A DNA stretch of 64,000 nucleotides from an uncultured Lachnospiraceae bacterium (GTDB lineage: Bacteria; Bacillota; Clostridia; Lachnospirales; Lachnospiraceae): assembly GCA_910588775.1 (NCBI GenBank), contig CAJURH010000007.1:1-64000 (forward strand), in the 5' to 3' direction. The position numbers were made by a program, and so were the translations under genes. Every line of letters starts with the position of its first letter. The first letter of the stretch is position 1. The notes beneath the pieces are model-generated. The model was not told the DNA's origin. It was given only the letters and a program-made list of their open reading frames with translations, and did not search any database. Shown in pieces: positions 24,600 to 33,414 of the stretch.

Positions 24600-26648
24600 T
24601 TAATAAAATAATGAAAACAGATGATACACTGCAAAGGACACCACATAAGCGGTCACCATCTGATAACCAATGGTCCGTAGCGTCCATTTCCAGGAACCCA
24701 TTTCCCGTTTGATGGCGCCCACCGCGGCGAAACAAGGCATGCAGAGCAGGTTAAATGTCATGTAAGCCCACGCCGCCGCCGGGGTAAACACCGATGTAAT
24801 GGCCGGAAGCGCCTGCTCCCCCGCGCTGACCGCCTCCACCATCTCATCGGATACGCCGCCAAAGAGCTGGCCGAAGGTGGCCACAATGTTTTCCTTGGCA
24901 ATCCACCCGGTCACAACGCCCACGCTGGCCCTCCAGTCAGCAAATCCCAGAGGAATGAACACTACCTTAATCACGTTTCCAATCGAAGCCAGAAAGCTTT
25001 CCTCCATGGGGCACATGCCGCTGAAGTTGAAATTGGACAACAGCCAGATAAATACCGTGGAGCCGAAGATAATGGTTCCGGCTTTCACAGCGAATCCTTT
25101 TACCTTTTCCCATGCGTGAATCAGCACGCTTTTTAAAGTGGGAACCCGGTACGCGGGCAGCTCCATAATAAAGTTGGAAACCCCGTTTCCTTTGATTAAT
25201 TTGCCCAGCAGGAACGCGCTGAGCACAGCCACCAAAAGCCCAATCATATAGATTCCAAATACAATGGTTGTCTTGTTGCTGTCTGTAAACATGGTCACCG
25301 CGAACATCATGTAAATGGGCAGCTTCGCCCCACAAGACATAAACGGCGTAATCATCATGGTAATCTTGCGGTCTTTATCGTTTTCCAACGTCCTTGAGGC
25401 CATCAGCGCCGGCACCGAACACCCGAAACCCATCAGCAGCGGGATAAAGGAGCGGCCGGAAAGACCAAAATGCCGGAAAATCCGGTCCATGACGAAGGCA
25501 ACTCTGGCCATGTAACCGCTGTCCTCCAGAAAAGACAGTAAAAGAAACAGCACCAACACCAGAGGCAAGAAGCCTGCCACCGCACCCACGCCGTTCATGC
25601 AGCTAAGCGCCAACCCCAAAGCCCAGTCAGACGCGCCAATGGATGTAAGGCCGCCCTCCACCAAACCAGTCAACGCGTCCCAGGCTGTCTCCACAATCCC
25701 TGCCAGCCACACACCGGGACTTTGCAGGCCCGGAACAAACAGGAAATTCTCACTGAACGTGGCCGCAAATAACAGATACATCACCAACGCGAATATGGGC
25801 AACGCCAATACACGGTTGGTCATGATTTTATCCAGCTTGCTGGAACCGGTTTCCGCGTGCCCCTTGTGCGCCTTTTTTACCGCTTTGCCAACTACGTGGA
25901 CAATGTACTGATACCTTTCGTCCGCTATAACCGCCTCTGCGTCTCCATTGCACTTGCCATCCAGCCTCCCCACGATTTCCTGAATCATCTTCGCCCGGTC
26001 TGGCTGCAGGGATTCCAGAATGATTTCGTCCCCCTCCAGTAACTTAATCGCCGTCCAGCGGCGGTCATCCTCCGTGCCTTCGGTCAAATACTCCATCACT
26101 TCCTGGATGGCTTCTTCAATATCGTCTCGGAATATGCGGATTTCTTTTGGCGCTTTCTTCTCCTTTGCCACCTCTCGGGCCACTTCCATTAATTCCTTTA
26201 ATCCTTTCCCTGTTCGGGCCACAATAGGCGTCACCGGAACCCCCAGAATCTCTGAGAGCATTTCGCAGTCGATGGAATCCCCGCGGCTTTCCACCTCATC
26301 CATCATATTTACGGCGACCACCGTGGGAATGCCCGTCTCCAGGATCTGCACGGTCAGATACAGATTCCGCTCAATGCTGGCGCCGTCCACAATGTTGATC
26401 ACCGCATCGGGCTTTTCTTTCACAATATAATCCCGTGCCACAATCTCCTCCGCCGAATACGGGGAAAGGGAATAGGTCCCCGGCAGATCCAGCACGTGGA
26501 TTTCCTTATTCTTCCTGTAACTGCCCTCCTTCTTATCAACCGTCACACCGGGCCAGTTGCCCACATGCTGCTTGGACCCGGTCAACTCATTAAACAGCGT
26601 TGTTTTCCCACAGTTTGGGTTTCCCGCCAATGCCACTGTATAAGACAT
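24600..26648 (-). CDS. feoB: ferrous iron transporter FeoB
   Basis: 682-aa inner-membrane Fe2+ transporter with an N-terminal G domain: G1 GNPNCGKTTLF, G3 DLPGTYSLSPYS, G4 NMMD, then a helical GDI-like region and about ten spans with the GFGCSVPALMASRTL and CGAKLPIYMMF gate segments carrying conserved Cys. Length is normal for Firmicutes. Lies 75 bp downstream of feoA; that gap has an A-tract/T-tract inverted repeat (26698-26725) that could attenuate read-through. Operon order feoA-feoA-feoB-fur-Cys peptide. Confidence 0.97.
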   Translation of the reverse strand: MSYTVALAGNPNCGKTTLFNELTGSKQHVGNWPGVTVDKKEGSYRKNKEIHVLDLPGTYSLSPYSAEEIVARDYIVKEKPDAVINIVDGASIERNLYLTVQILETGIPTVVAVNMMDEVESRGDSIDCEMLSEILGVPVTPIVARTGKGLKELMEVAREVAKEKKAPKEIRIFRDDIEEAIQEVMEYLTEGTEDDRRWTAIKLLEGDEIILESLQPDRAKMIQEIVGRLDGKCNGDAEAVIADERYQYIVHVVGKAVKKAHKGHAETGSSKLDKIMTNRVLALPIFALVMYLLFAATFSENFLFVPGLQSPGVWLAGIVETAWDALTGLVEGGLTSIGASDWALGLALSCMNGVGAVAGFLPLVLVLFLLLSFLEDSGYMARVAFVMDRIFRHFGLSGRSFIPLLMGFGCSVPALMASRTLENDKDRKITMMITPFMSCGAKLPIYMMFAVTMFTDSNKTTIVFGIYMIGLLVAVLSAFLLGKLIKGNGVSNFIMELPAYRVPTLKSVLIHAWEKVKGFAVKAGTIIFGSTVFIWLLSNFNFSGMCPMEESFLASIGNVIKVVFIPLGFADWRASVGVVTGWIAKENIVATFGQLFGGVSDEMVEAVSAGEQALPAITSVFTPAAAWAYMTFNLLCMPCFAAVGAIKREMGSWKWTLRTIGYQMVTAYVVSFAVYHLFSLFY

Positions 26649-26723
26649 CCTCCTTAATCCTCCTCAAAAAGTTAGTCACATCTAACCCTCGTCCTTTAAA
26701 AAAATCCAGTTGCCCAGATTTTT

Positions 26724-26942
26724 TTATTCTACTACGATTCGCATAGCCTGGTCTTTGCGAAGACTCAGCTCATAGCCGCGTAAATTCACCTCTATAGGGT
26801 CTCCCAGAGGCGCCACTTTCACTACTTTTATCGGGGTGCCTGGCGTCACGCCCATCTCCATAATCCTTCTTCTGACTGGCCCTTTCTCTCCAAGGGACAC
26901 AACTCTTCCTTCATCGCCCGGTTTCAAATCTCTCAATGTCAT
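26724..26942 (-). CDS. feoA: FeoA domain protein
   Basis: 72-aa SH3-like cytoplasmic partner of FeoB. MTLRDLKPGDEGRVVSL, RRRIMEMGVTPGTPIKVVKVAPLGDPIEVNLRGYELSLRK is the classic FeoA pattern. Second of two adjacent feoA genes, closest to feoB. Confidence 0.95.
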   Translation of the reverse strand: MTLRDLKPGDEGRVVSLGEKGPVRRRIMEMGVTPGTPIKVVKVAPLGDPIEVNLRGYELSLRKDQAMRIVVE

Positions 26943-26982
26943 TTTATCATCCTCCTTGCCTGTCTATATATGCCGTCTCAAT

Positions 26983-27195
26983 TTATGCCACGGAAATCTT
27001 TGTGGCCAAGCCGCGGTTCAAAGCAATCCTTGCACCTTTGAGCAACAAAATCAATCCACTGGGATTCTCCCCCACCACGCGTACCTGTTCCCCTACGGTA
27101 AACCCCAGATTCTGAAGATGCTTCTTCATCTCTTCCTTTACGCATAGTCCTGTGATTGTTCTTGTCTCTCCAATTGTAACCATTGCCAATGCCAT
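26983..27195 (-). CDS. feoA: FeoA domain protein, divergent copy
   Basis: 70-aa FeoA-like protein (TGLCVKEEMKKHLQNLGFTVGEQVRVVGENPSGLILLLKGARIALNRGLATKI). It keeps the SH3-like layout but differs strongly from the next copy, so the two are paralogues with separate roles rather than a recent duplication. First gene of the feo operon. Confidence 0.93.
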   Translation of the reverse strand: MALAMVTIGETRTITGLCVKEEMKKHLQNLGFTVGEQVRVVGENPSGLILLLKGARIALNRGLATKISVA

Positions 27196-27255
27196 AATGA
27201 TCTCTCTTCCTTTCTACGCTATCCGTCTCGTTGTTTCTCATTATTTTCCTAGAAT

Positions 27256-27273
27256 TGAGAATAGCTATCATTT
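27256..27273 (-). promoter_or_regulatory. Fur-like box
   Basis: Minus strand AATGATAGCTATTCTCA is an imperfect palindrome resembling the TGATAAT-N-ATTATCA iron box. It starts about 12 bp downstream of the -10, where a bound repressor would block early transcription. Confidence 0.5.
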
Positions 27274-27284
27274 AGATTAATCCT

Positions 27285-27313
27285 AGTATATTAGTATTAA
27301 TTAATTTTGTCAA
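27285..27313 (-). promoter_or_regulatory. promoter of feo operon
   Basis: Minus strand perfect TTGACA (27308-27313), 17-nt spacer, TATACT (27285-27290), about 90 bp before feoA. Confidence 0.85.
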
Positions 27314-27397
27314 GAGTTTACTTAATAATATTTCTCAATAGGAAAAATTACCAACGCTGCGCTGACATATTTCGTTTAAGCCATAGAGGAATGCCTG

Positions 27398-27440
27398 AAA
27401 AAGCGACCGCCGTTTCCAAAAACAGCCGCCGCCTTCTTTA
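27398..27440 (-). terminator. probable terminator after putP
   Basis: Minus strand GGCGGCGGCTGTTT...AAACGGCGGTCGC followed by TTTTT; GC-rich imperfect stem directly after the putP stop. Confidence 0.5.
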
Positions 27441-27448
27441 TTACATAA

Positions 27449-28993
27449 TTAGTCCACAGACTTGCGAACTCGTTCAAACTCGTCCAGGATTTCCTGGGAT
27501 GGGGCCTTCGTGGCCAGACTGCAGATTACAATCATTAAACTGCTTAAAGCAAAGCCAACCACCAGGGAGTACAGTCCAGTGACGCTCCCCAGCGTCTGTC
27601 CGCCACCCAGAGGAATGTAATCCCAAATAACAACCGCCAGACCGCCTGTGATGATTCCCGCCACGGCGCCGGCCAGATTGGTCCGTTTCCAAAACAGTGA
27701 CAACAACACGATCGGTCCAAAGGCAGAGCCTAAGCCGGCCCATGCGTTAGAAACCAGACCCATGATGCTGCTGTCCGGGTTCCACGCGATGATAAAGGCC
27801 AGAATTGCCACAACCGCCACGGTCACCCTGCTGACACGTAGAACCTTCTTACTGTCCGCCTCCGGATGAACATAGCTGCGGTAAATGTCTTCTGATACGG
27901 AAGAAGCCGCCACCAGAAGCTGAGAATCCGCCGTGGACATAATGGCCGCCAAAATCCCACATAAGAAAATGCCGCCTATGAAAGGAAGAGCCAGATCCTT
28001 GGTAAACACTTTGGTAATCATCTCGATAAACACACTCTCGGTGGACGCCGCTCCGTCGCTTCCAAGAATCACCGGATACAGATACGCCCGGCCCAGTACG
28101 CCAATAACGCAGGCCGCGCCCAGTGACAGGGCCACCCATACAATGGCAATCACCCGGGATTTTCTCAGTTCTTTCTCATTTTTCACCGCCATGAAACGGG
28201 TCAAAATGTGGGGCATTCCGCAATACCCCAAGCCCCAGGCCAACTGGGAAATGATGTCAATAGCGCGATAGGGCTCCCCGCCGTTGGAAAACAGGCTCAA
28301 ATACGCATCCGCTCCCCCGGCCACCCCGCTTTGCACCAGCATATCGCTTAAACTTCCATCAAGAAGCGTCCAGGCCACAATGGGAACGGCCAGAAGTCCA
28401 ATCAGCATCAGAGTTCCCTGGATAAAGTCCGTGGTGCAAACCGCCATAAAACCGCCCATAAATGTATACGCCAGAATAACCAGCGCGCCGATGGCAAGCG
28501 CCAAATGATAGTCCAGGCCAAATACAGAGTGGAAAAGAGTTCCCCCTGCAGCCAGCGCCGAAGCTGTATACACCAGGAAGAAAACCACAATCACCACAGA
28601 AGAAACCAGAAGCAAAATCCTTTTCTCATCCCGGAAACGGTTTTCAAAATAAGCCGGCAGCGTCAGGGAATTATTCGCCTCAATGGTATACCGGCGCAGC
28701 CTTCCCGAAATAAAAATCCAGTTACAGACCGTACCGATGAACAGGCCGATGGCAATCCAGGACTGCCCGGTTCCCATGGCGTACACCGCGCCAGGCAAGC
28801 CCATTAGCAGCCAACCGCTCATATCCGAAGCCTGCGCGGAGAGAGCCGCCACCCATCCCCCCAGGCCGCGCCCGCCCAGGAAATAATCCTCTGCGTTGCT
28901 GGTTTTCTTCATGTACACAGCGCCAATGACCACCATAATCACCAGATAAATAACAAAAGCCGATAAAATAATTAATGTTGTGCCTCCACTCAA
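27449..28993 (-). CDS. putP: sodium/proline symporter
   Basis: 514-aa sodium:solute symporter with 13 predicted spans. AEDYFLGGRGLGGWVAALSAQASDMSGWLLMGLPG and the GGFMAVCTTDFIQGTLM segment are hallmark PutP sequences, and the Na2-site serines lie in STADSQLLVAASSVSEDIY. The start is TTG 28993 with AGGAGGAG six bases upstream; it overlaps the stop of the DUF5662 gene (TTGA). Imports proline for osmoprotection or as a Stickland electron acceptor. Confidence 0.95.
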   Translation of the reverse strand: MSGGTTLIILSAFVIYLVIMVVIGAVYMKKTSNAEDYFLGGRGLGGWVAALSAQASDMSGWLLMGLPGAVYAMGTGQSWIAIGLFIGTVCNWIFISGRLRRYTIEANNSLTLPAYFENRFRDEKRILLLVSSVVIVVFFLVYTASALAAGGTLFHSVFGLDYHLALAIGALVILAYTFMGGFMAVCTTDFIQGTLMLIGLLAVPIVAWTLLDGSLSDMLVQSGVAGGADAYLSLFSNGGEPYRAIDIISQLAWGLGYCGMPHILTRFMAVKNEKELRKSRVIAIVWVALSLGAACVIGVLGRAYLYPVILGSDGAASTESVFIEMITKVFTKDLALPFIGGIFLCGILAAIMSTADSQLLVAASSVSEDIYRSYVHPEADSKKVLRVSRVTVAVVAILAFIIAWNPDSSIMGLVSNAWAGLGSAFGPIVLLSLFWKRTNLAGAVAGIITGGLAVVIWDYIPLGGGQTLGSVTGLYSLVVGFALSSLMIVICSLATKAPSQEILDEFERVRKSVD

Positions 28994-29553
28994 ATCTTTC
29001 TCCTCCTTCTCTTCCTCTTGCCCTTCGGCAGATAAACCCGCCGTATGTAGGCAAATGTTTTCTCTTCCCCTTGCTGCGCCAGCATCGTAAGCAGCCCCTC
29101 CAGCTCGCGCTTGGTTTTCCTGTGTATGAACCAGAGACGGTCCTTGTTCTTCAGGTAATACTCCAGCGGGGCCGAATCCGTATACGTATCTCCATTGTAA
29201 TTTCTGCAGGCGCTGATCCGGTCCATAACCATCTCCGCGATATACCTGCGTGGCATGGGAACGCCGGCAATCACTGTTTCCGTCCCTATCGCATAGTCCA
29301 CCCAGTATTCAAAGTGATGGCGGTTTCGTCCTTTATGATGCAGCCACGCCGTGGACACGCCCCTCGCCTCCCGTTCCCCGTTGTTGGGACTTCTAAAGCC
29401 TTGGTAATATTTACACCCCACCAGAAATTCCGTGGGCGAATATTTGGACAGGTCATGAAGCAGGCCCTGCTTATACAGGCCCACTCGAAAACAATACTTC
29501 ATCACCATCCATTTATGACGGGTTATGGTCTTAAAATGCTTCCAGGGATGCAT
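28990..29553 (-). CDS. DUF5662 family protein
   Basis: 187 aa. HKWMVMKYCFRVGLYKQGLLHDLSKYSPTEF and WLHHKGRNRHHFEYWVDY match the DUF5662 family, whose HD-like pattern (HDLSK ... HHKGRNRHH) suggests a metal-dependent phosphohydrolase, unproven. Ends in a very basic tail (KGKRKRRRRK). Start ATG 29553 after GGAGGT; the longer open frame upstream lies inside the GlgX-like gene. Between that gene and putP, coupled to both. Confidence 0.85.
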   Translation of the reverse strand: MHPWKHFKTITRHKWMVMKYCFRVGLYKQGLLHDLSKYSPTEFLVGCKYYQGFRSPNNGEREARGVSTAWLHHKGRNRHHFEYWVDYAIGTETVIAGVPMPRRYIAEMVMDRISACRNYNGDTYTDSAPLEYYLKNKDRLWFIHRKTKRELEGLLTMLAQQGEEKTFAYIRRVYLPKGKRKRRRRKI

Positions 29554-29575
29554 GGCGTGACAACCTCCTTTATTC

Positions 29576-31435
29576 TCACATTGAAACAGACTCACTGTCG
29601 GCGCACAGCGCCACAATGGTGCGGGCCGGAACCAGGACAAAATCATCCTCGAACCGCGGTTTCTCCTGCTCTTCCTCCACACAGGTCTTAAGCGCGACCG
29701 TCCAGACCATTTTATCCGGGAGATGGGGAAGCGCCAGCCGCTGGGATTCCCAGTGAAGATTGCAAGCCAGATAGAGAAATCCCTGCGCCTGGTCACCTTC
29801 ACTGCCATAGCCCTCACAATACATAATTCCAATCTGTCTGCTGACCGGCTCCAGATCTCCGTACCAGGCCCTCTGGCCGTGGTAAGAAATGTCCGGATAC
29901 CCCAAGGATCGGTAATCCACGCCCTGGGGCTCCTGGCGCATGTGAAGAGTCTTATGGCTTTTTCGAAATGAAATGGCCTCTTTTACAAATTCCACCAGAT
30001 CTTGGTTCCGCTTCGCCCGGCTCCAGTCCACCCATCCAATCTCATTGTCCTGGCAGTAGGCATTGTTATTGCCCTGCTGGGAATTGCCGAACTCATCCCC
30101 GCCATAGATTAAGGGAACGCCCTGGCTGAACAGCGTCATCAGGAAAGCATTCCGCACCTGGCGGGCGCGCAGCATGCGAATGGATTTCTTCCGGGTCTGC
30201 CCCTCCACGCCACAATTCCAAGAATAATTATGGGTAACCCCATCCTGATTTCCCTCCATATTGGCTTCGTTGTGCTTGCGCTCATAACTTACCAGATCCT
30301 GCAAAGTGAACCCATCCTGGCTGACCATATAATTGACTACCGCGTGCCCTTTCGGATTCCTGCGCATCCGGTTCAGCGCCGGCTCCAGAGAATCTTCATC
30401 CCCTTTCAGCCATCTGCGCATATCCTGCTTAAAGCCTTCGTTGCATTCCGCCAGGTTTTTGTCCCCGGGCGCCCATTGTCCGTCTGCCTCACCTGCATCC
30501 ACCGCGCCGAACAGCAACTTTGTTTGGCTTAGCAGAGGGTCCCCCGCCAGCAGATTTCTGGGAACCCCGTCTCCAATCAGATGAAAACCATCCACATGGT
30601 ACTGCATTTTCCAGTGACGGATCACAGCGGCAGCCATTCCGGGATTGCACCCCACTGGGAAATAAAACTCCATGATGCATTCCAGGCCCGCCTTGTGAAG
30701 GGCCGCCACCAGATCCTGAAATTCCTGTATGGGATCTGCACTGTGGCTATACGCCGCCTTAGGCGCAAAATAATACCCCCTCGTATAGCCCCAGAAATTC
30801 AGCGCGAACTTGTCCTTCATTTTATAGACATACTCCAGAGGCATCTCCTCTGGCGCCATAACCTCTCGGAATTCATAGGCGGGCATCAACTCTAGGGCCG
30901 TGATTCCCAGATCCCGGAAATAGGGGATTTTCTCCTGAAGCCCCGCAAAAGTGCCCTTACAGCGAACCCGGGAATTCCTGTGCATGGTGTAGCCGCGCAC
31001 ATGCACCTTGTAAATCACCGTGTCTTCATAGGGCGTCCATGGACGGCTTTCTTCCTCCCAGGACAGTCGGCTGACCGGAAAAATGCCGCAGCGCACTTTA
31101 TGGGGCTGACTGGGGTCCGCAAGCTCACCGAACGCCCCCGTTCCCCGCAGAACCGCCGCATAAGCGTCCTGCGACACCCGCTGCCCAATACGGTAATTGT
31201 ATTCATAATCTTCCAGATCGACTCCTGAAACGCACACTGCGTACACACTGCCCGTCCTGTACTGTTCTGGCAAGGCAAATTCCCACTGGGGTTTCAAATC
31301 CCCCTTTTTATAAATCAATAAACTCACTTCTTCGCCATCCGGCGCGCACAGGGCAAAATTATACCCATCCTCCATCCTCGTAACTCCCAACACTCTGGGG
31401 TTTCCCTTCTTCAAGCTTAACTTTTGATCCTCCAT
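29576..31435 (-). CDS. GlgX/isoamylase-like GH13 protein with degenerate catalytic site
   Basis: 619 aa. It has the layout of a glycogen debranching enzyme: N-terminal CBM48-like domain (NFALCAPDGEEVSLLIY), a barrel starting VIYKVHVRGYT, and the KHNEANMEGNQDGVTHNYSWNCGVEG and PLIYGGDEFGNSQQGNNNAYCQDNEIGWVDW segments. But the GH13 catalytic motifs are altered: motif I reads IMEFYFPVG instead of xDxVxNH, motif II VDGFHLIGD instead of VDGFRFD (no nucleophile Asp), motif III lacks the AEPWD glutamate, motif IV VSQDG instead of AHDG. So it is probably not an ordinary hydrolase; a glycan-binding or regulatory role is possible. Start ATG 31435 after AGGAGG. Confidence 0.85.
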   Translation of the reverse strand: MEDQKLSLKKGNPRVLGVTRMEDGYNFALCAPDGEEVSLLIYKKGDLKPQWEFALPEQYRTGSVYAVCVSGVDLEDYEYNYRIGQRVSQDAYAAVLRGTGAFGELADPSQPHKVRCGIFPVSRLSWEEESRPWTPYEDTVIYKVHVRGYTMHRNSRVRCKGTFAGLQEKIPYFRDLGITALELMPAYEFREVMAPEEMPLEYVYKMKDKFALNFWGYTRGYYFAPKAAYSHSADPIQEFQDLVAALHKAGLECIMEFYFPVGCNPGMAAAVIRHWKMQYHVDGFHLIGDGVPRNLLAGDPLLSQTKLLFGAVDAGEADGQWAPGDKNLAECNEGFKQDMRRWLKGDEDSLEPALNRMRRNPKGHAVVNYMVSQDGFTLQDLVSYERKHNEANMEGNQDGVTHNYSWNCGVEGQTRKKSIRMLRARQVRNAFLMTLFSQGVPLIYGGDEFGNSQQGNNNAYCQDNEIGWVDWSRAKRNQDLVEFVKEAISFRKSHKTLHMRQEPQGVDYRSLGYPDISYHGQRAWYGDLEPVSRQIGIMYCEGYGSEGDQAQGFLYLACNLHWESQRLALPHLPDKMVWTVALKTCVEEEQEKPRFEDDFVLVPARTIVALCADSESVSM

Positions 31436-31467
31436 ACGGGCCTCCTTATGGCAGTTACTTTTGTTTT

Positions 31468-32223
31468 TTATAAATCCAGCGTAAGCTCCACGGGGCAATG
31501 GTCGGACCCCATAACTTCGCTTAAGATTTTCGCATCCTGCAAAGCTTCTTTAAGCTCCGGCGACACGCAGAAATAGTCGATGCGCCATCCCGCATTCCGG
31601 GCACGGGAATTAAAGCGGTAAGACCACCAGGAATAGGCTCCCTCCAGGTCAGGGTGAAAATACCGAAACGTATCAATAAATCCGCTCTCCAGAACTTTGG
31701 TAAAACACGCTCTCTCCTCATCAGAAAAGCCGGCGTTTTTGCGGTTGCTCTTGGGATTTTTCAAATCAATCTCCTGGTGGGCCACATTCAAATCTCCACA
31801 GAAAACCACTGGACGCCTCTCATTTAACCCCTGCAAATACTGAAGAAAATCCCTCTCCCAGTCCATCCGGTACGAGAGCCTGGCCAGTCCATCCTGGGAA
31901 TTGGGCGTATATACATTCACCAGATAAAAGTCCGGAAACTCCAGGGTAATCACCCGGCCCTCCTGATCATGCTCCTCTATGCCAATGCCATAATCCACAC
32001 GCAGAGGTTCCTCTCTGGTAAACACCGCCGTGCCGGAATAACCTTTCTTCACCGCACTGTTCCAATACTGATTGTACCCCGGCAATGACAGCTCCACCTG
32101 GCCCCCCTGGCATTTACTCTCCTGAATGCAGAAAATATCCGCGTCCGCTTCCCTGAAAAAATCTTCAAATCCCTTCTTCAGGCAGGCACGTATGCCGTTC
32201 ACATTCCAAGAAATTAATTTCAT
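31468..32223 (-). CDS. xth: exodeoxyribonuclease III
   Basis: AP endonuclease and 3' exonuclease of base-excision repair. 251 aa: MKLISWNVNGIRACL, CIQESKC (metal Glu), NVYTPNS, CGDLNVAH, and the C-terminal WRIDYFCVSPEL and GSDHCPVEL are complete ExoIII motifs. Start ATG 32223 after GGAGGA. First gene of the minus-strand group ending with putP. Confidence 0.96.
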   Translation of the reverse strand: MKLISWNVNGIRACLKKGFEDFFREADADIFCIQESKCQGGQVELSLPGYNQYWNSAVKKGYSGTAVFTREEPLRVDYGIGIEEHDQEGRVITLEFPDFYLVNVYTPNSQDGLARLSYRMDWERDFLQYLQGLNERRPVVFCGDLNVAHQEIDLKNPKSNRKNAGFSDEERACFTKVLESGFIDTFRYFHPDLEGAYSWWSYRFNSRARNAGWRIDYFCVSPELKEALQDAKILSEVMGSDHCPVELTLDL

Positions 32224-32362
32224 ATTCTCCTCCACTGGTAAAATTTGTTACAATAATATTATAGATTTTTTCACTAAACCTTGCAATCCCCTAATTTATC
32301 TGTTAAAGTTAATGTAAGAATTAATCTTATAGAAACAGATATTTAAAAAGCGAGGAAAAAAT

Positions 32363-32764
32363 ATGAGTGAAGAAAATAAAATCCAAAACCTGGGCGGAGA
32401 CGGCTGCTCTCCTGTAGACTGCGCTTCCTGCACCAGCAACTGTTCATCCAATCCCAACCTGGGCAATTCCAATTCTCCCAGCACCATTACGCTGACCATG
32501 GAAGACGACACGGAAGTGGACTGCGCCATCCTTACGGTATTCCCGGTGGACAAGAAAGAATATATTGCCCTCCTGCCTTTAGACAACCAGGGCCACAACA
32601 AGGATGGCGAAGTATTCTTATACGCATTCAGCAAGACCGAGCAGGGTGACCCCATTCTGGCCAACATCGAAGACGACGGAGAATACCAGGCGGCATCCCA
32701 AGCATTTGAACGAATTCTGGAAAACGCCCGGAAAGAAGAGGAAGCCGGCGTTCCAATCGAATAA
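32363..32764 (+). CDS. DUF1292 family protein with Cys-rich N-terminus
   Basis: 133 aa. Residues 45-125 match DUF1292 (ITLTMEDDTEVDCAILTVFPVDKKEYIALLPLD ... VFLYAF), a small acidic domain common in Firmicutes with no known role. The first 40 residues are unusual in having CSPVDCASCTSNC, a possible metal or redox site. Start ATG behind GCGAGG; a terminator follows. Monocistronic. Confidence 0.85.
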   Translation: MSEENKIQNLGGDGCSPVDCASCTSNCSSNPNLGNSNSPSTITLTMEDDTEVDCAILTVFPVDKKEYIALLPLDNQGHNKDGEVFLYAFSKTEQGDPILANIEDDGEYQAASQAFERILENARKEEEAGVPIE

Positions 32765-32777
32765 CGCAAGTTTTCAA

Positions 32778-32802
32778 AAAAGGGGGAGGACATCCCCCTT
32801 TT
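32778..32802. terminator. bidirectional terminator between DUF1292 and dut
   Basis: AAAAGGGGGA/TCCCCCTTTT, a perfect 10-bp stem with a 5-nt loop, between convergent genes. Confidence 0.9.
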
Positions 32803-32813
32803 CGTCTGCCTTC

Positions 32814-33326
32814 CTACTGTGAAAAGGTAGTGCTCCCCAGCCCGCCGTTTCTTATGCCAGACGCGTCGTCGTCCACCGTAATGCCGTATTCCAGGAAAAT
32901 CCCCTGCATGAATCCGGTTCCGGCCGCGATGGTCAGCGTTTTGCCTTCCCGGCTGTCGTTGGTGATTTTCGCCTGAATATGCCCTTCGTTATCGGAATAG
33001 AAATAATCGCTGTCGATTACCCCCACAGTGTTATCCAACTGCATGCGATACTTAAATCCCAAACCGCTTCTTGGATAACAGGTCAACACCCAGCTCTCGT
33101 CCATCTCCACCCGGATTCCTGTGAACACTTTCGTCCCTTCCCCCGGCTGCAAAACAATATCCACAGGCGCATAGAAGTCGTAACCGGCGCTGCCCTTGGT
33201 GGCCCTTTGGGGCAACTGGATTTTCCGATAGATTACCTCCAGATCCTCCCGGCTGCCATATGCATTTTCCCAGTCTTCCCGAAAACGCTGAAAACTCACT
33301 TTATGAAATTTCCCGATTCTTTTCAT
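32814..33326 (-). CDS. dut: dUTPase-like nucleotidohydrolase
   Basis: 170 aa with all five trimeric dUTPase motifs: AGYDFYAP (I), PRSGLGFKY (II), GVIDSDYF (III, catalytic Asp), GTGFMQGIF (IV) and RNGGLGSTT (V). Motif III carries an insertion (YFYSDNEGHI), and about 30 N-terminal residues precede the core, so it belongs to a divergent clostridial type; dCTP deaminase activity is less likely. Removes dUTP or makes dUMP. Start ATG behind AGGAGACG. Downstream of nrdG, consistent with deoxynucleotide supply. Confidence 0.87.
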   Translation of the reverse strand: MKRIGKFHKVSFQRFREDWENAYGSREDLEVIYRKIQLPQRATKGSAGYDFYAPVDIVLQPGEGTKVFTGIRVEMDESWVLTCYPRSGLGFKYRMQLDNTVGVIDSDYFYSDNEGHIQAKITNDSREGKTLTIAAGTGFMQGIFLEYGITVDDDASGIRNGGLGSTTFSQ

Positions 33327-33356
33327 GGCGTCTCCTCTCTTCCAGCGCTTTTAGAC

Positions 33357-33396
33357 AATCGCGAAACATTCATTTCGTTAATCTAAGTTTGTTCCA
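33357..33396. repeat. partial copy of the inverted-repeat element
   Basis: AATCGCGAAAC...CATTTCGTTAA...AAGTTTGTTC closely resembles the left arm of the element at 44575-44707. Lies in the nrdG-dut gap. Confidence 0.45.
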
Positions 33397-33414
33397 CAAT
33401 CGCAAAGCTGTATT

